Assembly: GCA_030653175.1 (NCBI GenBank)
Contig: JAURZV010000076.1
Location: 1-39,388 of the forward strand
Direction of reading: 5' to 3'
DNA length: 39,388 bases
DNA from: Methylobacter sp.
Lineage (GTDB): Bacteria > Pseudomonadota > Gammaproteobacteria > Methylococcales > Methylomonadaceae
Part shown: in pieces, positions 16,104 to 24,895 of the stretch
Layout of the letters: each line of letters begins with the position of its first letter
How positions within the stretch are numbered: the first letter of the stretch is position 1
Translations under genes and position numbers: made by a program
Notes under the pieces: model-generated
Told to the model about the DNA's origin: nothing
The model's database searches: none
The model's input: only the letters and a program-made list of their open reading frames with translations

Positions 16104-17210
16104 ATGAAGAATTATAAAATCGCAGTGTTAGCCGGTGACGGTATCGGTCCTGAAATTACCCGGGAAGCCATTAAAGTGCTCAAGCTTATTGAAGAGCGTA
16201 ATGATGTTTCCTTTGAACTGATGCCCGCAGCTTTTGGAGCCTGCGCCTATTTTGAATTCGGCGATGCCTTTCCGCAATCGACCATCGATATTTGCGACCA
16301 AGCCGATGCGATTCTTAAAGGCCCGATTGGTTTGAGTCATGAACAATCCAAATCAATTCCCATTGATAAACAACCCGAACGCGGCGCGCTGCTGCCGATG
16401 CGTCGCCGGTACAACACTTACGCAAACTTTCGCCCGGTTTTCCTGCCCAAAGCCCTGGCGCATTTTTCGCCGCTAAAACCTGAAATCATCGGCGAGGGGA
16501 TCGATATTATTATGGTTCGGGAACTGGTAGGCGGCCTGTATTTCGGAGCTAAGGAAACCGGCATTAACGAGCAGGGCTTGCGTTATGTCAAAGAAACCTT
16601 GGAATACGATGAACACCAAATCAGCCAGATTTTGCACCAGGCGTTTAAACTCGCTCAAAAACGCAAGAAAGTGCTGCACAACATTCATAAAAGCAATGTG
16701 CTGAAATCCAGCGTTTTGTGGAATGAAATACTCGATGAAGTGGCTAAAGAATATCCCGAAGTGGAAGTCATCCATCAACTGGTTGACTCGGCCGCGACCA
16801 ATCTGTGTCTGAAACCCACCCAGTTCGACGTGATGGTTATGGAAAACATGTTTGGCGACATCCTCAGCGATCAGGGCGGCGGTATCCTGGGTTCACTGGG
16901 CTTGATGCCTTCTGCCTGCATAGGTGATGAAAAAGCCTACTACGAGCCCTCACATGGCTCGGCACCGGACATCGCCGGGAAAAATATCGCCAATCCTTAT
17001 TCGATGATCGGCTCGGTTGCAATGATGCTGGAAAACAGTTTCGATATGGCCGAAGAAGCCAAGAATGTCTGGGCTGCGATGCAAGGCGTGTTTGGCGACG
17101 GTTACTCAACCGCCGACCTGTCCAAGCCGGGCAGCGGCGTTACGATGATCAGCACCGAACAGTTTGGTGACAAGGTTGTTGAAAAGCTGAGACAGATGCC
17201 AAGAGTGTAA
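16104..17210 (+). CDS. Isocitrate/isopropylmalate dehydrogenase family protein (LeuB-like)
   Basis: A 368-residue NAD(P)-dependent beta-decarboxylating dehydrogenase. It has the N-terminal [17 protein letters not shown], the substrate-binding [34 protein letters not shown] (Arg and Tyr of the active site), the catalytic Lys in [12 protein letters not shown], the metal-binding Asp residues in [12 protein letters not shown] and the nucleotide-binding [18 protein letters not shown]. The ERGALLPMR stretch resembles the isopropylmalate signature more than that of isocitrate dehydrogenase, but the many substitutions near it and the lack of other leu genes leave 3-isopropylmalate, isocitrate, tartrate or homoisocitrate open. 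AAAGG precedes the ATG by seven bases. It appears monocistronic. Confidence 0.88.
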   Translation: MKNYKIAVLAGDGIGPEITREAIKVLKLIEERNDVSFELMPAAFGACAYFEFGDAFPQSTIDICDQADAILKGPIGLSHEQSKSIPIDKQPERGALLPMRRRYNTYANFRPVFLPKALAHFSPLKPEIIGEGIDIIMVRELVGGLYFGAKETGINEQGLRYVKETLEYDEHQISQILHQAFKLAQKRKKVLHNIHKSNVLKSSVLWNEILDEVAKEYPEVEVIHQLVDSAATNLCLKPTQFDVMVMENMFGDILSDQGGGILGSLGLMPSACIGDEKAYYEPSHGSAPDIAGKNIANPYSMIGSVAMMLENSFDMAEEAKNVWAAMQGVFGDGYSTADLSKPGSGVTMISTEQFGDKVVEKLRQMPRV

Positions 17211-17240
17211 GGCTGCAACTACTCGGCTATCAAAGGCAAT

Positions 17241-17363
17241 GGAACGCTGATGACGCGGATGATTATGATCAACACCGATAACTCGAAAACGGCGATTAGC
17301 TGATTTTTCTGGATAATTGAAAAAATCTTATTTAATCATAAGTATCAGCGTCATCAGCGTTCT
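17241..17363. repeat. Inverted repeat after the dehydrogenase (GAACGCTGATGACGC type)
   Basis: Arms GGAACGCTGATGACGC (17241-17256) and GCGTCATCAGCGTTCT (17348-17363) flank an AT-rich centre. A half-copy of similar type (GGAACACGGATGACACAG) is present at about 29291 after narK. It lies between two convergent genes and may end both transcripts. Confidence 0.8.
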
Positions 17364-17396
17364 ATTTTGGGCTACCGGGTAGCAGGCGTTTCCAGT

Positions 17397-18104
17397 CTAC
17401 AGTCCAATGTAGCTAATATAAGCCCGATAGCCTGCAAAAACCGACAGCATCAGGAAGATGGTCCCGCTGATCCTGTGCAACAACACTAACGGGACTTTTT
17501 GCAAAATAGTGCGGCCTGCCAGAATTCCCAAGGCGGATGTTGACGCCAGCGCGACTGTCGAACCGAACCATACGGCGATAGGTGCAGCGGTGCTGCTTAA
17601 GCCGACAACAGCAAGCTGGGTTTTGTCGCCGAATTCAGCCACGGTAATCAATAAAAAAGTGGTGAAGAAAATGCCGTTACCGCTTTTTTCCTTAATTTCA
17701 TTACTTTCATCTTCCATTTCTACACGCAAGGAATGAATGCCGAAGGCGGCGAACAGGATCGCGACGATTGTCGCGACTATGTATTCCGGTAGCCAGCTGG
17801 CAATGGCGATGCCAAACATAACGGCCAGGGTGTTCAAAAAGGCAAAAGCCGAAATGGCGCCCAGCAAAACCGGCATGGCTCTGTGCCGGGATGCCAGTGT
17901 CATGCACACCAGCTGGCTTTTATCGCCAATTTCAGCCGCCGCAATCAGGGCAAAACTGGTCGCTGCCGTGGCCGATATTTCACCAAAGTTGCCGTTGCTT
18001 AACAACGATAAAAAATGTTGTAAAGAGCTTTGAAGATTTTCGTAAATATGTGCGGTGCTCAGTGACGCTAGAAGATGTTGTAAATAGCTTTGAAGATGAT
18101 CCAT
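17397..18104 (-). CDS. GDT1/TMEM165 (UPF0016) family cation transporter, likely Mn2+ exporter
   Basis: A 235-residue membrane protein with six to seven hydrophobic segments. The two inverted-repeat signature motifs are present as AAEIGDKSQ and VAEFGDKTQ, each in a membrane helix, with a charged central loop (MEDESNEIKEKSG). Bacterial relatives (MneA) export Mn2+, and eukaryotic ones move Mn/Ca against protons. The start at 18104 (MDHLQ) is preferred over 18134 because AGGAAACAAA precedes this ATG. Before the first membrane segment there is a 20-residue tandem duplication, HLQSYLQHLLASLSTAHIYE followed by NLQSSLQHFLSLLSNGNFGE. It follows the ZIP transporter gene on the same strand by 85 bp, probably one metal-homeostasis transcript. 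Confidence 0.9.
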   Translation of the reverse strand: MDHLQSYLQHLLASLSTAHIYENLQSSLQHFLSLLSNGNFGEISATAATSFALIAAAEIGDKSQLVCMTLASRHRAMPVLLGAISAFAFLNTLAVMFGIAIASWLPEYIVATIVAILFAAFGIHSLRVEMEDESNEIKEKSGNGIFFTTFLLITVAEFGDKTQLAVVGLSSTAAPIAVWFGSTVALASTSALGILAGRTILQKVPLVLLHRISGTIFLMLSVFAGYRAYISYIGL

Positions 18105-18189
18105 TTTGTTTCCTGAGAACGATTTTTCCTGCATGCGCCGTTGTAAGGTGCATACAGCTCACCCTGCAACGACATTGATAGGCAGGGTA

Positions 18190-19140
18190 TTAACCCAGCA
18201 TATTGTCCAAGGTCATCATAATGATGAAGCCGATCATTAATGCAAATGTAGCGTAGCGCGAACGGCCGTTGGAATGGGTCTCGGGAATAATTTCTTCGCT
18301 GATCACAAAGAGCATGGCGCCGGCGGCGAAGCCCATGGCTATAGGCAGAATGGGTTGGAAGAGCGTGACCATGGTGATGCCGAGCAAGCCGCCCACCGGC
18401 TCCACCAACCCTGTTAGCGTGGCAATGCCCACGGCTCGCCACTTGTTGTAGCCCAGTCCGACCAGCGGCAGGGCGACGGCCAGGCCTTCGGGAATATTTT
18501 GCAGGGCTATCGCAATCGCCAGAACCACACCGTTTTTCATTTCCCCGGAGCCAAAACTGACGCCGACAGACATGCCTTCAGGAAAGTTATGGATGGTGAT
18601 TGCAATGATGAACAGCCAGACTTTTTTTAGGGAACTCAGATGAGTATCGGAAACTGACTCAAAATGTACATGCGGCAGCTGGCGATCGGCGTAATGCAGG
18701 AATAGAGCGCCGATCAACATACCCATGGAAACGATGTAAATGCCTTTGCCCGGCCAGATCAGATTGCCGTATGCCATGCCGGGAACCAGCAGGGAAAATG
18801 CGGTTGCGGCCAGCATGACACCGGCGGCGGCGCCGAGCATGCTGTTGAACAGGTTTTGGGAGATGTTTTTGAAAAACAGGGCGGGCAAAGCGCCAAGGCC
18901 TGTAGCCAGTCCGGCCAGGATGCTGGCAAAAAAACCGATAACAACAATCCGTCCGAAAATTAAATACAAACCGCCGAACACCACCAACTGTGACAACAGG
19001 AATAATCCCGCGACCGTCGCCCAACGTTTCAGCGGCGGCATAGCCAGCAGTTTTTGATAATTCTCGCCGGCTTTTATGGCGTCTATTTGGTCTTCAAAAT
19101 AGCGTTGCAATTTTGTTACAGTCTTTGTTGTTAAAGTCAT
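18190..19140 (-). CDS. ZIP-family divalent metal transporter (GufA-type)
   Basis: A ZIP transporter of about 316 residues with eight predicted membrane segments. Metal-site motifs are HNFPEGMSVGVSFG (TM4) and QNIPEGLAVALPL (TM5), followed by GAMLFVISEEIIPE near the C-terminus. ZIP proteins take up Zn, Fe, Mn or related ions. The frame opens at 19272, but the ATG at 19140 (MTLTTKTVTK) is preferred: GCAGGT lies eight bases before it and a strong TATAAT sits at 19183-19188 inside the possible upstream extension. The alternative start at 19272 has an AGGA too and would add a 44-residue tail. Its pairing with a GDT1-type exporter suggests balanced control of Mn or Zn. Confidence 0.9.
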   Translation of the reverse strand: MTLTTKTVTKLQRYFEDQIDAIKAGENYQKLLAMPPLKRWATVAGLFLLSQLVVFGGLYLIFGRIVVIGFFASILAGLATGLGALPALFFKNISQNLFNSMLGAAAGVMLAATAFSLLVPGMAYGNLIWPGKGIYIVSMGMLIGALFLHYADRQLPHVHFESVSDTHLSSLKKVWLFIIAITIHNFPEGMSVGVSFGSGEMKNGVVLAIAIALQNIPEGLAVALPLVGLGYNKWRAVGIATLTGLVEPVGGLLGITMVTLFQPILPIAMGFAAGAMLFVISEEIIPETHSNGRSRYATFALMIGFIIMMTLDNMLG

Positions 19141-19182
19141 AAGGTTTACCTGCATCAGCTTGTTTCGAAATGTACGCAAGGC

Positions 19183-19188
19183 ATTATA
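19183..19188 (-). promoter_or_regulatory. Possible -10 box for the ZIP gene
   Basis: On the minus strand GGTTATAATGCC gives a perfect TATAAT 43 bp before the preferred start at 19140. A matching -35 box is not convincing, so the promoter is tentative. Confidence 0.35.
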
Positions 19189-19357
19189 ACCAAATACCCA
19201 TAGCTTGGGCTTGTTTGTGGTGGATTGCCTTGAGGCGCCCCCTGTGTCCATGTGCTCGCTTTCCAGTGACATAGGAATATTTCCTTTTGTCGGTCGCCGG
19301 CTAGTGCCCGAGTAATGGTTTGGCTATGATGGCGGTATTATTTATCTGGAGTGAAGA

Positions 19358-21682
19358 ATGAAAAAACTTACATGCACAATACTCGGGCTAAGCCTGACGG
19401 CGGCCGGCGCCGTATCGGCCAAAGATAAGCCGCTGGATCTGGGGATTATAGACGTTGTCGGCGTTACGCCGTTACAGGATAGCGGAGTTGCCGCTAATAA
19501 AATACCGGCCAATATCCAAACCGTTTCTTCCGAACAACTGGAAAAAGCCCAAAGCATCAGCCTGGCGGATTATATCAACCGTTATCTGGGCAGCGTGCAT
19601 GTTAACGAAGCGCAAAATAACCCGTTACAGCCGGACATTTCCTATCGCGGCTTTGTCGCTTCGCCGCTGCTGGGATTGCCGCAAGGGTTATCGACCTATG
19701 TTAACGGCGTCCGCTTTAACGAACCGTTCGGCGACACCGTCAATTGGGATTTAATCCCCGAAGGAGCGATTGATTCGATGGCTTTATATCCGGGTTCTAA
19801 TCCGGTTTACGGCCTGAACAGTTTGGGCGGCGCCATATCGATCAAGACCAAGACCGGGTTTTCAGCGCCCAAGCATGAGTTGGAGGCCTACGGCGGCTCC
19901 TGGGGCAGGCATTCGGAAGAATTAAGCAGCGGCTGGAATAACGGCGCCTGGGGTTATTTTTTAGACCTGCATCATTTTGAGGAAGACGGCTGGCGGGATT
20001 TTTCGCCGACCAAGGCCGATCAGGCATTCGGCACCCTGAGCTGGCGTGGCGATAAGGGCTCATTAGATCTGACCTTGGGCGGCAATGATAATAAGATGCG
20101 CGGTAACGGCGCCGCGCCTGTCCAGTTGCAGCAACAAGACCGGGCGGCGGTGTTTACCCATCCCGACCAGACCGTCACCCGCATGTTCTTTTCCGAACTG
20201 GCAGGCAGCTACGATCTGGCTGATGATATTGAAGTGAGCGGTAATGCCTATTTCCGGCAGAACCGGATCAGGACCTTTAATGGCGATAACAGCGATTTTG
20301 ATGACTGCGAACTGCCTGGAAATGCGGGATTCTTGTGCGAAGACTCCGGCGATGATGAAGAGGTCGCTGTCGATGTCAACGGTAATAATATCTTCGCCAG
20401 CGACGCGGTTGAAGGCGCAACCAATAACACCAGCCAAACCAATATGCGCAGCCGTGGCGGCACCTTGCAGACGGCGTTTGCCAGGGACTTGTTCAAGCAT
20501 AAAAATAACCTGACTGTAGGCACAAGTTACGATTATGCCGAGACGCATTTTGCTTCTGACACCGAGCTCGGCTCTCTGACCGATACCCGGGGTACAACGC
20601 AAAGCGGGGTTCTTGTCGATGAATCCAGAGTCCGTTTGCATACCGATACCTCAACGGTAGGCGTATTCCTGACCGACAGCTTCTCCATTACCGATGCGTT
20701 AACAGCGACAGTAGCCGGGCGTTACAACTATAGTCATATCAACATGGAGGATCAGTATATAAAGGATCCTTTAAAAACCCTGAACGGATCGCATACCTTT
20801 GATCGGCTTAACCCTTCTGCCGGATTGACTTATCAAATCAGGGATAATCTGAATGTGTACGGCAGCTACAGCGAGTCGGCTCGCGCACCAACGCCGATGG
20901 AATTAAGCTGCGCCGATCCGACGGCTCCGTGTAAATTACCCAACTCGTTTGTGGCCGATCCGCCTCTGGAGCAAGTGGTTGCCAAAACCTGGGAAGGCGG
21001 CTTCCGGGGGGATTTGGACGAGCTGTTAGGCAAGGGGGATTTAAAATGGAACCTGGGTTATTTCAACACCATTAATCACAACGATATTATTTTTCGCCGC
21101 GATGCCTCCAGCGGCCTTATCAGCCAGGGTTATTTCGATAATGTGGGCAAGACCCGCCGCTACGGCATAGAAGCGGGGACGACGGTCAATTATCCGCAGC
21201 TGTTCAGCGGCATTGACGACTGGCATTTTTCGACCAACTACACCTATTTGAATGCCCGGTTTATGGATGGTTTCGATATCCGGAATCCGCTGGATACTAC
21301 CCAGGCGATTGCTGTTGGCAAAGGCGACAGAATTCCGGGTATCCCTGAGCATATCTATAAGGCCAATGTCGGTGTCGATTTATGGCAGCGCGTGTCGTTG
21401 GGCATAGATGGCATCTACAGCGGCAACAAGTATTTCAGGGGCGACGAGGCCAATTCCACAGCGCCGTTAGCCGGTTACTGGCTGTTTAACGCCAAGGCGG
21501 AATACAAAGTCACCAAGAATTTTGCGGTGTTCGGCAAGGTCGATAATATTTTCGACAAGAACTACAACTCTTTTGGCGTTTATGGGCAGGCCAATGAAGT
21601 ATTGCCGGGCTTTGACGATGGCCGCTTTGTATCGCCCGGCGCGCCTAGGGCGGGTTGGATTGGGGTAAGGTTGAGTATGTAG
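19358..21682 (+). CDS. TonB-dependent outer-membrane receptor
   Basis: A 774-residue TonB-dependent receptor. A signal peptide ends near residue 21 (AAGAVSA|KD). A TonB-box-like IDVVGVTP follows, then the plug domain (SLADYINRYLGSVHVNEAQ, ISYRGFVASPLLGLPQGLS, GLNSLGGAISIKTK) and a 22-strand barrel with the C-terminal AGWIGVRLSM. Residues about 306-346 form a very acidic predicted surface loop (DNSDFDDCELPGNAGFLCED and more) with two Cys. The ligand is unknown; the adjacent metal transporters and the acidic loop would fit a metal or metallophore, but this is inference. GGAG lies seven bases before the ATG. It is divergent from the ZIP gene. Confidence 0.92.
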   Translation: MKKLTCTILGLSLTAAGAVSAKDKPLDLGIIDVVGVTPLQDSGVAANKIPANIQTVSSEQLEKAQSISLADYINRYLGSVHVNEAQNNPLQPDISYRGFVASPLLGLPQGLSTYVNGVRFNEPFGDTVNWDLIPEGAIDSMALYPGSNPVYGLNSLGGAISIKTKTGFSAPKHELEAYGGSWGRHSEELSSGWNNGAWGYFLDLHHFEEDGWRDFSPTKADQAFGTLSWRGDKGSLDLTLGGNDNKMRGNGAAPVQLQQQDRAAVFTHPDQTVTRMFFSELAGSYDLADDIEVSGNAYFRQNRIRTFNGDNSDFDDCELPGNAGFLCEDSGDDEEVAVDVNGNNIFASDAVEGATNNTSQTNMRSRGGTLQTAFARDLFKHKNNLTVGTSYDYAETHFASDTELGSLTDTRGTTQSGVLVDESRVRLHTDTSTVGVFLTDSFSITDALTATVAGRYNYSHINMEDQYIKDPLKTLNGSHTFDRLNPSAGLTYQIRDNLNVYGSYSESARAPTPMELSCADPTAPCKLPNSFVADPPLEQVVAKTWEGGFRGDLDELLGKGDLKWNLGYFNTINHNDIIFRRDASSGLISQGYFDNVGKTRRYGIEAGTTVNYPQLFSGIDDWHFSTNYTYLNARFMDGFDIRNPLDTTQAIAVGKGDRIPGIPEHIYKANVGVDLWQRVSLGIDGIYSGNKYFRGDEANSTAPLAGYWLFNAKAEYKVTKNFAVFGKVDNIFDKNYNSFGVYGQANEVLPGFDDGRFVSPGAPRAGWIGVRLSM

Positions 21683-21711
21683 GGGGGGCGACTGTTGCAC
21701 CGGCTCCCAAA

Positions 21712-21836
21712 GCCATTAAGTTAAGGATTTAATCTATTGTGGGCGCGAATTCATTCGCGCTTTTTAACGCCTATCGCGCGAATAAATTCGCGCCCACGGC
21801 ATTCAGCCATAACTATTTTTGGTTTAACTTAATGGG
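21712..21836. repeat. Nested palindrome (GGGCGCGAATTCATTCGCGC type)
   Basis: Inner arms GTGGGCGCGAATTCATTCGC (21739-21758) and GCGAATAAATTCGCGCCCAC (21778-21797) lie inside outer arms CCATTAAGTTAA (21712-21723) and TTTAACTTAATGG (21824-21836). Inner and outer pairs suggest one repeat inserted in another. Confidence 0.85.
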
Positions 21837-22005
21837 GCAGTGGCGGGGCTCCGTGGGAACGAGGATTCCTGGTCCCTGCTGGAATGGCGAGTTGTTGTAA
21901 ACCACTGGTCTCAGCATAAGACTGTATTTGCCGATATTCTTTCAGGCAAAGTCTTCGCGTTTTTACAGGCAAAGCTCACGCTCCTTACCTACATCCTTAC
22001 AGGCA

Positions 22006-22029
22006 ATAAAAAGCCCGCATAAAGCGGGC
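22006..22029 (-). terminator. Rho-independent terminator (minus strand)
   Basis: On the minus strand GCCCGC-TTTAT-GCGGGC is followed by TTTTTATT: a perfect 6-bp GC stem with a T-run. It lies about 320 bp beyond the stop of the BepA-like gene, so it ends either that transcript or a short RNA of its own. Confidence 0.85.
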
Positions 22030-22352
22030 GTGTTGAGTGCTGTTATTATTGTTATTTAGTTGTCGTTTGCAACTTGACCCAAGCAGTGTCACTTATTTTA
22101 TTATTATTATCAGCTAGTCTAAAAGACTAAATCCCCCTCTTAGTCGGTAATTAAACCGAGCTCACTCCCTTAAGCTGGTGCGAATTTTATTCAAATGAAC
22201 TCCCATTGTCTATTTAAAAATGGGGTTTAGCGGGAAAAATATGATTGCGTCATAAATACGTAATAAATACAGTTTATTACGGAGTTTTAGACGCTGCTAA
22301 TAAACAAAACGACAGGCAAGCAGTGCTTCTTGTTCAGGTAACGTTCAGGATT

Positions 22353-23810
22353 TTACCGGTTACGTCTGGCTTCTTCTTCCTCATTGGTAAAGAAGTTGAG
22401 CCGTTCATTAAGGATAGAGGATAGTTGGAAATTAAGGCCTTTTGATTTTTGAGCCAGTTTTATTTGCAGGATTGCATCTTTGGTTTGCCCTATTGCATAG
22501 TAGTATTCCGCAAGATAACGATGAGATTCGGCGGGTTGATTTAAATCGCTATAAACTTGTGCCATCAGCTGTGAATAAATCGGTTGTTGCCGGGTTTTAG
22601 GCTTTAACAGAAGTAAGTTTTTCCGTGCCGGATCGGCGTTACCGGCTTTTAGTAGAGAGGTAATATATTCGAGCTTAATAGCCTCATTATCCGGAAATTG
22701 CTCGGTCAGTTTTTTATATCGGGCAAGCGCTGTGCTGTAATTTTTGGAGTCCAGCGCAGTGCGGGCAAGTGCGGTGACGTATTGTGCCTGGTTTGGGTAT
22801 TCTTTGCTGAGTTGCTGGAAAATGCTTTCCGCTTCTGTGAATTTTTGCGCGTTAAGCGCGTACAGCCCAAGTCCGTAGCGGGCAACGGTGCGTTGTTCGA
22901 TCGTGCCTTGAGTCGAGCGGGACTGGAAATATTTAAGCGTGTCGGCATCGTCGGTGCCGGTTAATACCCGAATTTTCGCTTTGGTTAGCTGATAGCCGAG
23001 CGAATCGGGATATTGTTTGTAGGGATATGTTTCAGCGCGGCCGCGGGTGTCGGAAATACGTGAGGCGGTAACCGGGTGAGTTCTTAGAAATTCAGGAATG
23101 TTCTGTCCATAATAGCGGCTGGATTGCTGTAGACGCTCGAAAAAAGTGGGCATGCTGCGCGGATCATATTGGGAGCCCGCCAAGGTTTGCATGCCTACCC
23201 GATCGGCCTCTGCCTCGTTTTCGCGAGTAAAATCAATTTGAAACTGAACGTTACCGGCCTGAATAGCTACTATGGCGGCCTGTCCGAGAGCGGGGGATTG
23301 GGTGCCCAATAAAATGGCAGCCAGGGTTGCGGCGGCAGTAGGGATCGATAAGCGGCTGGATGCCTCGTAAGCGCGGTACAAATGGCGCTGGGTAACGTGG
23401 GCAATTTCGTGCGCCATAACCGATGCCAATTCGCTTTCGGCTTCGGTGATTAAAATTAATCCGGAATTTACGCCAATATAGCCGCCAGGTCCGGCAAAAG
23501 CGTTAATGTCATTTTCCATCACCACAAAAAAATGGAACGGGTTGCCCGGTGCGTCGCTATTGGCTACCAGCCTTTCACCGATAGTCTGGATGTATTGCTG
23601 AATTTCGGCATCCTGATTGATGGAAATTTGCGAGTGCAGACTGCGGAAAAATGCTTCGCCAAACTCTTTTTCTTCGGCGGGCGTAATCAGGGTGCCGGAA
23701 GAGTCGCCCATGTCAGGCAATTCGATTTTGGTAATCGGGGCGGCCTGTTGCGGGGCAGGGAAGAGAGCAAGGCTTAAAGCCAGTGTAATAGCGGATGGTT
23801 TGAATTTCAT
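22353..23810 (-). CDS. bepA: BepA/YfgC-like periplasmic M48 metalloprotease with TPR domain
   Basis: A 485-residue exported protease. A signal peptide (FKPSAITLALSLALFPAP) is followed by the M48 domain with HEIAH (H134, E135, H138) and a third ligand in NEAEADRVGM (about 195-204). The plug region GGYIGVNSGLIL and EFLRTHPVTASRI are typical of BepA. The C-terminal third is a TPR superhelix (ARYGLGLYALNAQKFTEAES onward). BepA assists or degrades outer-membrane proteins such as LptD together with the BAM complex. Length equals that of E. coli BepA. It is transcribed convergently to the TonB receptor and separated from the signalling operon by 107 bp. Confidence 0.92.
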   Translation of the reverse strand: MKFKPSAITLALSLALFPAPQQAAPITKIELPDMGDSSGTLITPAEEKEFGEAFFRSLHSQISINQDAEIQQYIQTIGERLVANSDAPGNPFHFFVVMENDINAFAGPGGYIGVNSGLILITEAESELASVMAHEIAHVTQRHLYRAYEASSRLSIPTAAATLAAILLGTQSPALGQAAIVAIQAGNVQFQIDFTRENEAEADRVGMQTLAGSQYDPRSMPTFFERLQQSSRYYGQNIPEFLRTHPVTASRISDTRGRAETYPYKQYPDSLGYQLTKAKIRVLTGTDDADTLKYFQSRSTQGTIEQRTVARYGLGLYALNAQKFTEAESIFQQLSKEYPNQAQYVTALARTALDSKNYSTALARYKKLTEQFPDNEAIKLEYITSLLKAGNADPARKNLLLLKPKTRQQPIYSQLMAQVYSDLNQPAESHRYLAEYYYAIGQTKDAILQIKLAQKSKGLNFQLSSILNERLNFFTNEEEEARRNR

Positions 23811-23917
23811 ACGATGAGACTGAATAAAATTTAACTTGAGTTTAATCGGGTTGTTAGTGGCTCAATCATCATATTTCGTCAGGATCATGATCTTGAGTTT
23901 TATCCGGCGGGTGTGGC

Positions 23918-24895
23918 CTATTGTTCCAGATATTCTTCGGTTTCGCAAAGCGGGAGGCAAATACACCGGTTGCGACCTTTCAGTTTGGCTTGATAGAGTG
24001 CCGCGTCAGCTTTGTTTAACAGGTTATCGTCGTTTTCAGGAATGCCGGTGCAAAGACCTACGCTAATTGTTACGCGATGGAATGGGCTGGAATTTATATG
24101 CGGCATTGCCAGATTAAAAACGGCGCTTCTTAGTTTTTCAGCAAATTGTTCGGCGATTTTCTGGGGTAAATGCGGCATTACCAGAACGAATTCTTCTCCG
24201 CCATAACGCGCCACTATGTCGGTGGCGCGCGATAGTTGCGATTTTAATGCGCTCGCGACCTGCTTTATTGCATTATCGCCGGCTATATGTCCGTAATAAT
24301 CGTTATAGGGTTTAAAAAAATCGATATCGACCATGAAGATGGATAAAGGGTGTTTTTGCCTCTTTGCCTCAGCGATGGCCATTTCGTAATGCGCATCGAA
24401 GAATCTGCGATTGCAGATATCTGTCAAGCTGTCCGTTGTTGCTTCTTTCTTCAGGATTTCCGAGTGTGAGCGCAGCATTTTTTCACGCTTGATTGAGGTG
24501 CTGGAATCCGTTACTTGAATGAGGCAGCATGATTCATTCAGTTGTGACTGAATGGGCGTGATGGTGATCGATTGATACATCCTGGTTTGCTGTTGATTTG
24601 CTTCGGATGCGTTGTACAGAGGCAGCGGCGTGCGGTGCAGAGCCGTAGACAAAACCACGGGCAGTCTGTGTGTCAGGGTGTGTTTGAGTGCGGTCAGGAA
24701 TGCGGGTGACACAGACTCTGAAAACACCTTTTCAAATTGCCGGTTAAGGGCGTCGGTTTCTTTAATATCGCTATGTTTGGCAATCCAGTTGTTCCAGAGC
24801 AAAACTTTGCTGTCGGCATCGACAACACATACTCCGAGGTTAAGCGAATTAAATATATCTTCCATATCAAAACGTTTTGCACTGATGGTACTCAT
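23918..24895 (-). CDS. PAS-GGDEF diguanylate cyclase
   Basis: A 325-residue cytoplasmic diguanylate cyclase. The N-terminal part (about 10-125) is PAS-like (NSLNLGVCVVDADSKVLLWN), and the GGDEF domain starts at about 150 (ATTDSLTDICNRRFFDAHYE). The catalytic loop is RYGGEEF (near residue 233), and an inhibitory site RATD lies five residues before it, so feedback inhibition by c-di-GMP is expected. It makes c-di-GMP from two GTP. The start ATG overlaps the stop of the CheC-like gene (ATGA), giving translational coupling. No membrane segment is seen; the PAS domain may sense a ligand or bind its operon partners. Confidence 0.93.
   Translation of the reverse strand: MSTISAKRFDMEDIFNSLNLGVCVVDADSKVLLWNNWIAKHSDIKETDALNRQFEKVFSESVSPAFLTALKHTLTHRLPVVLSTALHRTPLPLYNASEANQQQTRMYQSITITPIQSQLNESCCLIQVTDSSTSIKREKMLRSHSEILKKEATTDSLTDICNRRFFDAHYEMAIAEAKRQKHPLSIFMVDIDFFKPYNDYYGHIAGDNAIKQVASALKSQLSRATDIVARYGGEEFVLVMPHLPQKIAEQFAEKLRSAVFNLAMPHINSSPFHRVTISVGLCTGIPENDDNLLNKADAALYQAKLKGRNRCICLPLCETEEYLEQ

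Larger units (their letters stand above)
21683..22352. other. Intergenic region with nested palindrome and a minus-strand terminator
   Basis: A 670-bp gap between convergent genes. It contains a nested palindrome at 21712-21836, a repeat-like GGGAACGAGG segment near 21853, a clear minus-strand terminator at 22006-22029, a small palindrome TAGTCTAAAAGACTA near 22114, and AT-rich sequence. A 24-codon minus-strand frame without a start ends at 22052 just before the terminator (SDTAWVKLQTTTK). No other gene is apparent. Confidence 0.6.

Noticed and set aside
18105-18189. Mn-sensing yybP-ykoY riboswitch before the GDT1-family gene.
   Set aside because: The gap to the ZIP gene is only 85 bp and lacks the conserved loop sequences of that riboswitch.
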